Positions 15,260-24,332 of a DNA stretch of 64,000 nucleotides are shown one piece after another (position 1 is the stretch's first letter; every line of letters begins with the position of its first letter). The DNA is from Streptomyces gardneri (GTDB lineage Bacteria; Actinomycetota; Actinomycetes; Streptomycetales; Streptomycetaceae), in contig NZ_BJMN01000025.1 of the NCBI RefSeq assembly GCF_006539185.1, forward strand, positions 110,929 to 174,928, in the 5' to 3' direction. Position numbers and translations under genes: made by a program. The notes beneath the pieces are model-generated. The model worked only from the letters and a program-made list of their open reading frames with translations, was not told the origin of the DNA and did no database searches.

Positions 15260-16711
15260 TCAGCTGCCCCGCAGCGCCTCCAGCTGTGCCAGGAACCAGC
15301 GCTGCGGCGGGAGGGCCGTCGCCGCCGCCGCGAGGCGTTTCGTGCGGTCGGAGCGTTCGGAGGGGGGCATCGACAGGGCCGTGTGCAGGGCCTCCGCGGT
15401 CTCCGACACGTCGAAGGGGTTCACGGTGAGCGCGTCCGCGCCCAGCTCCCGGTGGGCGCCCGCGCCCGTCGACAGGACCAGTGCGCACCCCGCCTCCGAG
15501 ACCACCGGTATCTCCTTCGCGACCAGGTTCATGCCGTCGCGCACCGGGTTCACCAGGGCCACGTCGGCGATGCGGTAGGCCGCCAGGGAGCGGGTGAAGT
15601 CGTCCTCCACCGAGACCAGGACCGGCGTCCACCCGGGCGTGCCGAACTCGGCGTTGATCTCCTCGGCGAGCTCCGTCACCGAGGCCGTGTACGCCCGGTA
15701 CGACTCCAGGTCCTGCCGCGACGGGTACGCGGAGGCCAGGTGGACCACCCGGTCGCGCCACTCGGGGTGGACGGTCAGCAGCTCCCGGTAGGCGAGCAGG
15801 CCGCGCAGGATGTTCTTCGACAGTTCGGTGCGGTCGACGCGGACGATGGTCTGCCGGTCGCCGACCTCCTCGCGGAGCAGGGCGACCCGCTCGTCCACCT
15901 CGGGCCGGTACGCGAGTGCCCGCAGCTCGTCGCCGTCCACGCCCAGGGGGAACGCCCGGACCCGGGTGCGGCCCTTCCCGAAGCCGTAGCGCCGGTACTC
16001 CACTCCGTGCCAGGGGTCGCCGCTCGGCCAGACGCCCTCGGCCATGCCCGTCGCGTCGTCCCGCTGGGAGCAGCAGTCGATGAAGAACGAGGCCCATCCC
16101 CAGGTGTGGAAGCCCAGCTCGTCGGCGCCGAGCATCCCCCACAACAGCTCCTCGACGATGTCGGCCGGCACCATCCGCAGATACTCGGAGGAGACCCACG
16201 GGGTGTGCGTGAAGTGCCCGATCCGCAGGTCGGGGCGGAGCTCCCGGAGCATCCAGGGGACCAGCGCCAGGTGGTAGTCCTGCACCAGGACCGCCGCGCC
16301 CTGGTCCGCCTCCGCCGCCAGGGCCTCCGCGAAGGCGCGGTTGTAGGCGCGGTACGACTCCCAGCGGCGCCGGAACTCCGCGTCGAAGACCGGCTCGCGC
16401 GAGATGTCGTACAGGTGGTGGTGGAGGAACCACAGGACCGAGTTCGCGATGCCGTTGTACGCGTCGGCGTACACGTCCGGGGGGATGTCCAGCATCCGTA
16501 CGCCCGGCTCGGCGATCCCGCGCCGGACGGCCTCCCGGTCGCCCTCGCCGAGTGCCGCGCACACCCAGAGGCTCTCCTGCGCGTCGTCGGCCGAGACGGC
16601 GCTCAGGCCCGAGACCAGGCCTCCTCCGCCCCTGCGGGACGTGAGCGAGCCGTCCTCGTCGAGCACGTACGACACGGGTCCCCGGTTCGATGCCACGAGC
16701 ACAGTAGCCAT
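15260..16711 (-). CDS. otsA: Alpha,alpha-trehalose-6-phosphate synthase
   Basis: OtsA (GT20) joins glucose from a nucleotide sugar to glucose-6-P. The 483-residue product shows V-A-S-N-R-G-P-V at the N-terminus, the glycine-rich loop R-R-G-G-G-G-L-V-S-G-L, Y-N-G-I-A-N-S-V-L-W-F-L-H-H, V-Q-D-Y-H-L-A-L-V-P, G-H-F-T-H-T-P-W, V-D-R-T-E-L-S-K-N-I and V-N-P-V-R-D-G-M-N-L-V-A-K-E, which cover both substrate sites. It is full length and convergent with the HxlR gene. With otsB it gives the osmo- and spore-protectant trehalose. Confidence 0.95.
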   Translation of the reverse strand: MATVLVASNRGPVSYVLDEDGSLTSRRGGGGLVSGLSAVSADDAQESLWVCAALGEGDREAVRRGIAEPGVRMLDIPPDVYADAYNGIANSVLWFLHHHLYDISREPVFDAEFRRRWESYRAYNRAFAEALAAEADQGAAVLVQDYHLALVPWMLRELRPDLRIGHFTHTPWVSSEYLRMVPADIVEELLWGMLGADELGFHTWGWASFFIDCCSQRDDATGMAEGVWPSGDPWHGVEYRRYGFGKGRTRVRAFPLGVDGDELRALAYRPEVDERVALLREEVGDRQTIVRVDRTELSKNILRGLLAYRELLTVHPEWRDRVVHLASAYPSRQDLESYRAYTASVTELAEEINAEFGTPGWTPVLVSVEDDFTRSLAAYRIADVALVNPVRDGMNLVAKEIPVVSEAGCALVLSTGAGAHRELGADALTVNPFDVSETAEALHTALSMPPSERSDRTKRLAAAATALPPQRWFLAQLEALRGS

Positions 16712-16827
16712 GCAGCGAACCTAGCCCGTCCCGTAAACGCTCAAACGTACGTATACGAGACGGGCCGATCCGGCCACGGAGAGTCAGTGCAGGTCAGCGC
16801 GGGGCGGCGCGTCAGCGCGGTTCGGCG

Positions 16828-18729
16828 TCAGCGGCGGTCGCGCATCGCCGCCTTCGCCACCAGGCCCGTCGCCGCGAGCGCCACGCCGAGCGCGCCGAGC
16901 AGCCACAGCCGCTCACCGCTGCTGCCCGTGTCGGCCATCGAGCCGGAGTCGGAGCCGGATCCGGAGTCGGAGCCGGATCCGGAGTCGGATCCGCCCTGCG
17001 GGCCCGGTGCCGGCGGGGCCGGGGAGGTCGGGGTGGGCGCGCTCGCCGTGGGGGAGTCGGGGGCGGAGGGAGAGGCGGAGGGGGAAGTGGAAGGGTCCTC
17101 GGACTCGGCCGGCGGAGTCGGCTGCGTCGGGCTCGTCGACGGCTCGCCCGGCGTCGGGGTCGTGGGGGCCGGGGTCGTCGGGGTGGGGCTCGGGCTCTGC
17201 GGCTTGTCGAGCACCGGGGCCACCGCGCAGGACGGGTCCTCGCTGCCGTCGCCGCAGTTGGAGCGGGGTGACGTGACCTCGACGCTGTTGCGGAGCTTTC
17301 CGTCGCCGGTCGCCGGGTCCTTGATCTTCACCGAGTAGGTGACGGTCGCCGTCTTCCCGGCCGGGATGTTCCCCACGTACCCGATCCTCGGCTTCTCGTA
17401 CGACACCGTGCCGAGGTCCGCCTTCACGTCCCCGTTGTAGTCGGCGTCGTCGAGGTTCCCGGTCAGGTCGTCGCCGAACTTGGCGTTCGGGTAGTCGAGC
17501 GGGCCGATGTTCTTCGCGGTGATCGTGTACGTGAGGGTGTCGCCCGGCTTCACCGTCCGCGGGCTCGCCGTCTTGGTGATCTCCAGGTCGGGCACCGGCA
17601 CGGAGAAGGCCAGCCCGGAGGGCACGTACGTGTCGCCGTTCGTGGAGAAGGTCAGGTCGGCCGAGGTCGCGCCCTGCGGGACGGCGCCGTCCGGGAGGTC
17701 GAAGGCCTTGGCGTCGATGCTCAGGTTGTTGGTCAGCTTCGGGGCGACGGCGCCGTCGTCCTCGCTGACGAAGAAGTTGTTGGTGTTGCCGGTGTGGGCC
17801 TCGGTGACGTTCTTGCCGTCGACGAGGAACTTGTCGCCCGGGGTGTTCCAGTCGCCCTCGTACGCCGTCACGCTCGCCCGGACCGTGCCGGGGCCGCGGT
17901 GGAAGCCGTCGACGGTGACGGTGGTCGCGGGGGAGGTCGAGCGCTGGAGGACATGGCCGCCGTAGACGTACACGTTCCGCCGCTCCGGGGCGCGGACCGG
18001 GTCGGGGCCGGGGAAGCCGTGGACGACGGTCAGGGACCAGCCCGCCACGCAGCCCTTGCCGTTCGGCGCCCAGACGTTGCCCACCGAGACCTGCGCGTCC
18101 GTCCCCGAGACGCCCGCGAAGGCGGCTGTCACGTCCGACTCGCCCGTGTAGTAGTGCGGGCCGCTGGTGTCGGCCGGGTCGGTGACCATGCTGTCGATCG
18201 AGACCGGTGTCGCCGCCCCCGTCCCGATCCTGATCACCGGGGCGGTCGTCGCCGGGTCGCCGGGCGAGGGCGTGACGTCGGCGCCGGAGATGTCGCAGCG
18301 CTGGAGCTGCGCCCCGCTCGGCCCCTTGTACGTGCCGTCGTTGCCGCCCCAGAACAGCCGGGCGTACGCGACCGTGGCGCCCGCCGGGATCTTCACGTGA
18401 CCGGTGCTGGAGCCGAAGTCGGGCGCCCCGCCCCCGGTGGCCAGGCCGGCGGCGTCGATCTTCTGCATCGCGAACGTGTTGTTGTTGTCGGAGCCCTCCC
18501 CCTTCGACGCGCTCGCGCAGCGCGCGGCCATGTCGGGGAGCTCGGTGGGGCACCCCATGACCGTGTTGCCGATCGTGGTGAAGTCGCCGTACAGGGATTC
18601 GTCGTACCGCTTGCCGAAGGGTTCGACCACGTCGGCCGTGGCCGGACCGGCCGCCGCGAACGCGAACGTGCCCGCGGTGAGGCCGATGGCCGCCAGGACC
18701 CTGCCCAGATGATGTTGTCTGAAGCGCAT
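16828..18729 (-). CDS. Cell-wall-anchored DUF11-repeat surface protein with sortase-type signal
   Basis: The 633-residue precursor starts with a Sec signal peptide (to about residue 32, A-T-A-D), then a beta-rich region of about 330 residues with F-W-G-G-N-D-G-T-Y, W-S-L-T-V-V-H-G-F and V-T-A-Y-E-G-D-W, as in extracellular proteins that precede DUF11 domains. One DUF11 domain follows (D-L-E-I-T-K-T-A-S-P-R-T-V-K-P-G-D-T-L-T-Y, about 385-500), then a Pro/Thr/Ser-rich wall-spanning stretch, a Gly-Ser-Asp repeat, and M-A-D-T-G-hydrophobic helix-R-D-R-R. M-A-D-T-G is close to the L-A-x-T-G signal used by actinobacterial class E sortases. Function unknown. Confidence 0.82.
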   Translation of the reverse strand: MRFRQHHLGRVLAAIGLTAGTFAFAAAGPATADVVEPFGKRYDESLYGDFTTIGNTVMGCPTELPDMAARCASASKGEGSDNNNTFAMQKIDAAGLATGGGAPDFGSSTGHVKIPAGATVAYARLFWGGNDGTYKGPSGAQLQRCDISGADVTPSPGDPATTAPVIRIGTGAATPVSIDSMVTDPADTSGPHYYTGESDVTAAFAGVSGTDAQVSVGNVWAPNGKGCVAGWSLTVVHGFPGPDPVRAPERRNVYVYGGHVLQRSTSPATTVTVDGFHRGPGTVRASVTAYEGDWNTPGDKFLVDGKNVTEAHTGNTNNFFVSEDDGAVAPKLTNNLSIDAKAFDLPDGAVPQGATSADLTFSTNGDTYVPSGLAFSVPVPDLEITKTASPRTVKPGDTLTYTITAKNIGPLDYPNAKFGDDLTGNLDDADYNGDVKADLGTVSYEKPRIGYVGNIPAGKTATVTYSVKIKDPATGDGKLRNSVEVTSPRSNCGDGSEDPSCAVAPVLDKPQSPSPTPTTPAPTTPTPGEPSTSPTQPTPPAESEDPSTSPSASPSAPDSPTASAPTPTSPAPPAPGPQGGSDSGSGSDSGSGSDSGSMADTGSSGERLWLLGALGVALAATGLVAKAAMRDRR

Positions 18730-18767
18730 AAAAGGGCAATGTAGGCAAAGCGGATGATCTGGTGGCG

Positions 18768-19736
18768 TTACGCCACGCGGCGGCGCGTGTACTCCGTGAT
18801 GTCGACCATCGGCGGCCGCTCCTCCGTGTCCACCGCGTAGGTCCGGGGGGTGAACCCGTCCTCGCCCCGCTCGAACTGGGTCAGCCGGGGTCGCACCAGG
18901 TGCCCGCGCGAGAGCCTCAGCTGCGCCGTCCGGTAGATCGCCGCGGCCATCCGGCCCAGTGCCCGCTCGTCCTGATGGCGGTGTTTGCGTACGCCCACGT
19001 CGACCTGCGCGAGCGCGTCCAGGCCCACCGTGTGCAGGGCGTCGACGAGCAGCCCCAGCTCCACTCCGTAACCGACCGGGAAGGGCAGGCGTTCGAGGAG
19101 CGAGCGGCGCGCCGCGTACTCGCCGCCGAGCGGCTGCACGAAGCCGGCCAGCTGCGGCCAGTGCAGGTTGAGGAGCGGCCGTGCCACCAGCTCCGTCACC
19201 CGACCGCCCTGACCTGGGGTCTTGCCGGAGGCGGACGCGTCGAGTCCCGTGTCGAAGGGGCGGTCGTAGGTCGCCTTGACGAAGTCGATGTCGGGGTCCG
19301 TGAGCAGCGGGCCCACGATCCCCGTCACGAAGTCCGCGGAGAAGTCCCGCAGGTCCGCGTCGACGAAGCACACGATGTCCCCGCTCGTCACCATGAGCGA
19401 CCGCCACAGGACCTCGCCCTTGCCGGGGACGGCCGGTATCCGGGGAAGGATCGCGTCCCGCGCGACCACCCGTGCCCCGGCCGCCGCGGCGACCTCCGCC
19501 GTGCGGTCGGTGGAGCCCGAGTCGATCACCACGAGCTCGTCCACGAGGGGTACGGCTTCGCTCATCAGCTCGCGGCGGATCACGGCGACGATGTCCCCGA
19601 CCGTCGCCTCCTCGTTCAGCGCGGGAAGCACCACGCTGACCCTCGTGTTCCGCTTGGCGGCGAGGATCCGCTCCATCGGCCGGTCGGCCACGGACCAGGA
19701 CCGCCGGTCCAGCCAGCGCTCCACCTCTTCCAGCAC
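18768..19736 (-). CDS. gpgS: Glucosyl-3-phosphoglycerate synthase-like glycosyltransferase
   Basis: The 322-residue protein resembles GpgS (GT81), which moves glucose from a nucleotide sugar to 3-phosphoglycerate, the first step to glucosylglycerate and methylglucose lipopolysaccharide. Seen in the sequence: V-S-V-V-L-P-A-L-N-E-E-A-T-V-G, D-S-G-S-T-D-R-T, G-K-G-E-V-L-W-R-S, the metal-binding V-D-A-D-L-R-D-F, and L-A-G-F-V-Q-P-L-G-G-E-Y-A-A-R-R. The GTG at 19736 has GGAGAT just upstream. No gpgP phosphatase gene is adjacent. The nearby ots genes make another compatible solute, trehalose. Confidence 0.85.
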   Translation of the reverse strand: MLEEVERWLDRRSWSVADRPMERILAAKRNTRVSVVLPALNEEATVGDIVAVIRRELMSEAVPLVDELVVIDSGSTDRTAEVAAAAGARVVARDAILPRIPAVPGKGEVLWRSLMVTSGDIVCFVDADLRDFSADFVTGIVGPLLTDPDIDFVKATYDRPFDTGLDASASGKTPGQGGRVTELVARPLLNLHWPQLAGFVQPLGGEYAARRSLLERLPFPVGYGVELGLLVDALHTVGLDALAQVDVGVRKHRHQDERALGRMAAAIYRTAQLRLSRGHLVRPRLTQFERGEDGFTPRTYAVDTEERPPMVDITEYTRRRVA

Positions 19737-19887
19737 GTGATCTCCATCTCGCGGTTCGGACGGCCCGTCCAAGCTCCGGGGCCTTCGGTTACAGTCTTGA
19801 ACAACGCGGATGCCCGATGCACGTCGGGGTGCCGCCCGCGTCGGAGCGCAGGAACGAAAGTCCACCGCGCTTCACAATCGAATACCG

Positions 19888-20028
19888 CTCATCCAGAGGG
19901 GCAGAGGGAAACGGCCCGTTGAAGCCCCGGCAACCCTCCAGTCGGTTACTCGTCCTCCAGCGAGGCTCCCGGCTAGGGAAGGTGCCAAATCCGTCTCATG
20001 ACGAAAAGTTCGTCATGGGAAAGATGAG
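19888..20028 (+). promoter_or_regulatory. SAM-I riboswitch (S-box) in the thrC leader
   Basis: The element begins CTCATC-CAGAG-GGGCAGAGGG, continues with GGCCCG-TTGAAGCC-CCGGCAACC, then GGTGCCAAATCC, and closes with GATGAG, which pairs exactly with the first six bases as P1. The ATGACGAA-AAG-TTCGTCAT hairpin near 19998-20016 is P4. All conserved core blocks of SAM-I are present. The 3' strand of P1 runs into GAGGAGAAAGGG, the thrC ribosome-binding region, so SAM binding could block translation initiation; I see no separate terminator hairpin with a U-tract. Confidence 0.93.
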
Positions 20029-20047
20029 GAGAAAGGGCCTCGCCTCC

Positions 20048-21334
20048 ATGGCTGTACAGACTGTCGCCTCTGCCACCACCGTCGACCTCGGTCCCGCTTC
20101 AGGGCTTTCCTGTCGCGAATGCGGTGAAGTCTTCGCACTCGGCCCGATTTTCGCCTGCGAACTCTGTTTCGGACCGCTCGAGGTCGCGTACGACCTTCCC
20201 ACCGGTGACCCCGAGGCGCTGCGCAAGCAGATCGAGGCCGGCCCCGCCAACATCTGGCGCTACGCCCCCCTGCTGCCCGTCCCCGCCGACGTCGCCGAGA
20301 AGCCGAACCTGAACCCGGGCTGGACCAAGCTCGTCCAGGCCGACAACCTCGCCCGCGAGCTCGGTGTCGCCCCCGGCAAGCTGTTCGTCAAGGACGACTC
20401 GGGCAATCCGACCCACTCCTTCAAGGACCGGGTCGTCGCGCAGGCCATCGAGGCCGCCCGCGCCTTCGGCTTCACCACCCTCTCCTGCTCCTCCACGGGC
20501 AACCTGGCCGGCGCCGTCGGCGCCGCCGCCGCCCGCGCCGGCTTCCGCTCCTGCGTGTTCATCCCGCACGACCTGGAGCAGGGCAAGGTCGTCATGGCCG
20601 GTGTCTACGGCGGTGACCTCGTCGCCATCGAGGGCAACTACGACGACGTGAACCGCTTCTGCTCGGAGCTCATCGGCGACCCGCTCGGCGAGGGCTGGGG
20701 CTTCGTGAACGTCAACCTCCGCCCGTACTACGGCGAGGGCTCCAAGACGCTCGCGTACGAGATCTGCGAGCAGCTCGGCTGGGTCATCCCCGACCAGCTC
20801 GTCATCCCGATCGCCTCCGGCTCGCAGCTCACCAAGATCGACAAGGGTCTGCAGGAGCTCATCAAGCTGGGCCTCGTCGAGGACAAGCCGTACAAGATCT
20901 TCGGCGCGCAGGCCGAGGGCTGCTCCCCGGTCTCCGCCGCCTTCAAGGCCGGCCACGACGTCGTCCGCCCGCAGAAGCCGAACACGATCGCCAAGTCGCT
21001 CGCGATCGGCAACCCGGCCGACGGCCCGTACGTCCTCGACATCGCCCGCCGCACCGGCGGCGCCGTGGAGGACGTGAACGACGAGCTGGTCGTGGAAGCG
21101 ATCAAGCTGCTCGCCCAGACCGAGGGCATCTTCGCCGAGACCGCGGGCGGCGTGACCGTCGGCGTCACGAAGAAGCTCGTCGAGGCGGGGCTGATCGACC
21201 CGAACCTCACCACCGTCGTGCTGAACACCGGCGACGGGCTCAAGACCCTGGACGCGGTGGCCGACACCTCTCAGGCGACCGTCACCATCCGCCCGAGCCT
21301 GGACGCGTTCCGCGACGCCGGCCTGGCCCACTGA
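20048..21334 (+). CDS. thrC: Threonine synthase
   Basis: ThrC converts O-phosphohomoserine to threonine with PLP. The 428-residue product has an N-terminal zinc-ribbon-like C-R-E-C...C-E-L-C motif (about 20-40) found in many actinobacterial ThrC proteins, the PLP lysine in H-S-F-K-D-R (Lys126), S-S-T-G-N-L-A-G for PLP phosphate, and G-S-Q-L-T-K-I. The ATG at 20048 is favoured because AAAGGG lies 10 bp upstream; an ATG at 20015 lies inside the riboswitch. It is followed 14 bp later by a ThiS/MoaD-like sulfur carrier, so SAM level probably controls both. Confidence 0.95.
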   Translation: MAVQTVASATTVDLGPASGLSCRECGEVFALGPIFACELCFGPLEVAYDLPTGDPEALRKQIEAGPANIWRYAPLLPVPADVAEKPNLNPGWTKLVQADNLARELGVAPGKLFVKDDSGNPTHSFKDRVVAQAIEAARAFGFTTLSCSSTGNLAGAVGAAAARAGFRSCVFIPHDLEQGKVVMAGVYGGDLVAIEGNYDDVNRFCSELIGDPLGEGWGFVNVNLRPYYGEGSKTLAYEICEQLGWVIPDQLVIPIASGSQLTKIDKGLQELIKLGLVEDKPYKIFGAQAEGCSPVSAAFKAGHDVVRPQKPNTIAKSLAIGNPADGPYVLDIARRTGGAVEDVNDELVVEAIKLLAQTEGIFAETAGGVTVGVTKKLVEAGLIDPNLTTVVLNTGDGLKTLDAVADTSQATVTIRPSLDAFRDAGLAH

Positions 21335-21348
21335 AAGGTTACGAAGAC

Positions 21349-21624
21349 ATGGCCGTGAACGTCCGCATCCCCACCATCCTCCGCACCTACACCGGCGGGC
21401 AGTCCGAGGTCCCGGCCGAGGGCGCGACCCTCGCCGAGGTCATCGCGGACCTGGAGAAGAACCACACGGGCATCGCCGCCCGCGTCCTGGACGACCAGGG
21501 CAAGCTGCGCCGCTTCGTCAACGTCTACGTGAACGACGACGACGTGCGCTTCGAGCAGGGCCTGGAGACGGCCACCCCGGCCGGCGCGGGCGTCTCGATC
21601 ATCCCGGCCGTCGCCGGAGGCTGA
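21349..21624 (+). CDS. ThiS/MoaD-family sulfur-carrier protein (CysO-like)
   Basis: The 91-residue protein has a beta-grasp (ubiquitin-like) pattern and ends in A-V-A-G-G. The terminal di-glycine is the site that is adenylated and turned into a thiocarboxylate to deliver sulfur. It is closest in layout to CysO, the carrier for cysteine synthesis in mycobacteria, where cysM and mec are neighbours; those are absent here. Being in the thrC transcript behind a SAM riboswitch ties it to sulfur amino acid supply. Streptomyces MoaD-like carriers may also feed sulfur to natural-product enzymes. Confidence 0.85.
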   Translation: MAVNVRIPTILRTYTGGQSEVPAEGATLAEVIADLEKNHTGIAARVLDDQGKLRRFVNVYVNDDDVRFEQGLETATPAGAGVSIIPAVAGG

Positions 21625-21677
21625 CCGCCGGTCGCGGCGCGGGAGGCCGACGCTTCCTCCGCTGTCCCGTCTTTCTT

Positions 21678-21717
21678 GAATTGCCCCTTCCGCGCCATAA
21701 AGCGGAGGGGGCAATTC
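21678..21717 (+). terminator. Rho-independent terminator of the thrC-sulfur carrier transcript
   Basis: GAATTGCCCCTTCCGC (21678-21693) pairs with GCGGAGGGGGCAATTC (21702-21717) with a single G-T wobble and an 8-nt loop. It is 54 bp past the stop of the sulfur-carrier gene. Confidence 0.85.
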
Positions 21718-22050
21718 TGCATGGTTGAGCGGGGTAGAGTTGGGGAAGTCCCCTCCGCTGCTCATGCCGGACGCATATGAGAATGCGCCGCCGCGCGTCA
21801 GGAAGCAGCCAAAGTGCATGAGCGTTGTGTACGTTCTGCGCGTTTTGCCGGGCCCGACTTGCCCCGGAACTCCGGGGATTCTCCCTAATTCCCCTTTCCG
21901 CCATGCCCAGAATTCTCGGTCGAATGACCTGTTGCAGAGGGCAGTTGGGCAGATACATTCAGCGGCGGTCGACGCGTTCCGGCGCAGGGTCTGACCCGGG
22001 TTCCGCGAAGTGCGGGTCCCGCGCAAGGGCCAGTAATAGGGGAGTTAGGC
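21718..22050 (+). other. Intergenic region and probable long leader of the cold-shock gene
   Basis: This stretch of about 330 bp is noticeably less GC-rich than its surroundings (for example around 21770-21840 and 21880-21960) and holds no gene I can support. Cold-shock mRNAs often have long structured leaders, so part of it is probably the 5' UTR; GGGGAGTTAGGC supplies the ribosome site. No individual regulatory motif stood out. Confidence 0.4.
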
Positions 22051-22254
22051 ATGGCTCAGGGCACCGTCAAGTGGTTCAACGCGGAGAAGGGCTACGGCTT
22101 CATCGCGGTCGACGGTGGTGCGGATGTTTTCGTCCACTACAGCGCGATCCAGATGGATGGCTACCGCAGCCTCGAAGAGGGGCAGCGGGTCGAGTTCGAG
22201 ATTTCGCAGGGCCAGAAGGGTCCGCAGGCGGACATGGTCAAGCTCGCCGTCTGA
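22051..22254 (+). CDS. cspA: CspA-family cold-shock RNA-binding protein (ScoF-like)
   Basis: The 67-residue protein is a single cold-shock domain: G-T-V-K-W-F-N-A-E-K-G-Y-G-F-I (RNP1 K-G-Y-G-F-I) and V-F-V-H-Y-S-A-I (RNP2), ending M-V-K-L-A-V. It binds single-stranded RNA and DNA and helps melt structured mRNA. It is complete and monocistronic, with a terminator after it. Streptomyces carry several paralogues; position just before groEL2 matches the ScoF gene of S. coelicolor as I recall it. Confidence 0.93.
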   Translation: MAQGTVKWFNAEKGYGFIAVDGGADVFVHYSAIQMDGYRSLEEGQRVEFEISQGQKGPQADMVKLAV

Positions 22255-22288
22255 GCGCGGCGCGATCGGCCACCGACGCAACGCCGTC

Positions 22289-22324
22289 GAGGGGCCCGCA
22301 TCCCTGAGGGGACGCGGGCCCCTC
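22289..22324 (+). terminator. Terminator after the cold-shock gene
   Basis: GAGGGGCCCGC (22289-22299) and GCGGGCCCCTC (22314-22324) form a perfect 11-bp stem with a 14-nt loop, 34 bp past the stop. Confidence 0.8.
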
Positions 22325-22370
22325 GCGTGTTCCCGGCCGTGGCGGAGAGCTGCCCGAAACCCGAGAGTCG

Positions 22371-22397
22371 CTTGCACTCTCCTAGGGCGAGTGCTAA
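22371..22397. promoter_or_regulatory. CIRCE element 1 (HrcA operator) and probable groEL2 promoter
   Basis: CTTGCACTC-N9-GAGTGCTAA fits CIRCE (TTAGCACTC-N9-GAGTGCTAA) with two mismatches in the left arm. It overlaps a fair vegetative promoter: TTGCAC at 22372 and TAATCA at 22395 with a 17-bp spacer. Confidence 0.85.
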
Positions 22398-22406
22398 TCA
22401 TTGGCG

Positions 22407-22433
22407 TTAGCACTCGGCAGGTGAGAGTGCTAC
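22407..22433. promoter_or_regulatory. CIRCE element 2 (HrcA operator)
   Basis: TTAGCACTC-N9-GAGTGCTAC matches CIRCE with one mismatch at the last base. It lies 9 bp after element 1, at or just past the expected transcription start, a second block to RNA polymerase by the heat-shock repressor HrcA. Confidence 0.92.
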
Positions 22434-22563
22434 TACGAGGATCGGGCAGATGAGGCCCGCGGCCAGGTGGGGCAAGGAACCATCGGGCACGCAGGCCGTC
22501 CGTCGCGGGCGTCGGCGCGGTCCTGGAGCGTTATCCACCCCATGTCCGGGAGGACCACTTCAC

Positions 22564-24192
<1,629 letters not shown>

Positions 24193-24227
24193 TCCTCCGG
24201 GATCGGTGGTTCATCGCTGAACGCGAC

Positions 24228-24265
24228 CGAGGGCGGCACTCCCCAGCAGGGGGGTGCCGCCCTCG
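24228..24265 (+). terminator. groEL2 terminator
   Basis: CGAGGGCGGCAC (24228-24239) pairs exactly with GTGCCGCCCTCG (24254-24265), with an inner CCCC/GGGG that can extend the stem. It also lies 68 bp past the end of the convergent secreted-protein gene and may serve both. Confidence 0.85.
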
Positions 24266-24332
24266 GGCGTTGTGGCTCGCTGTGCCGTGCGGTCGGGCCG
24301 TGCGGTCAGGCCGTGCGGATCAGGCCGGGCGG

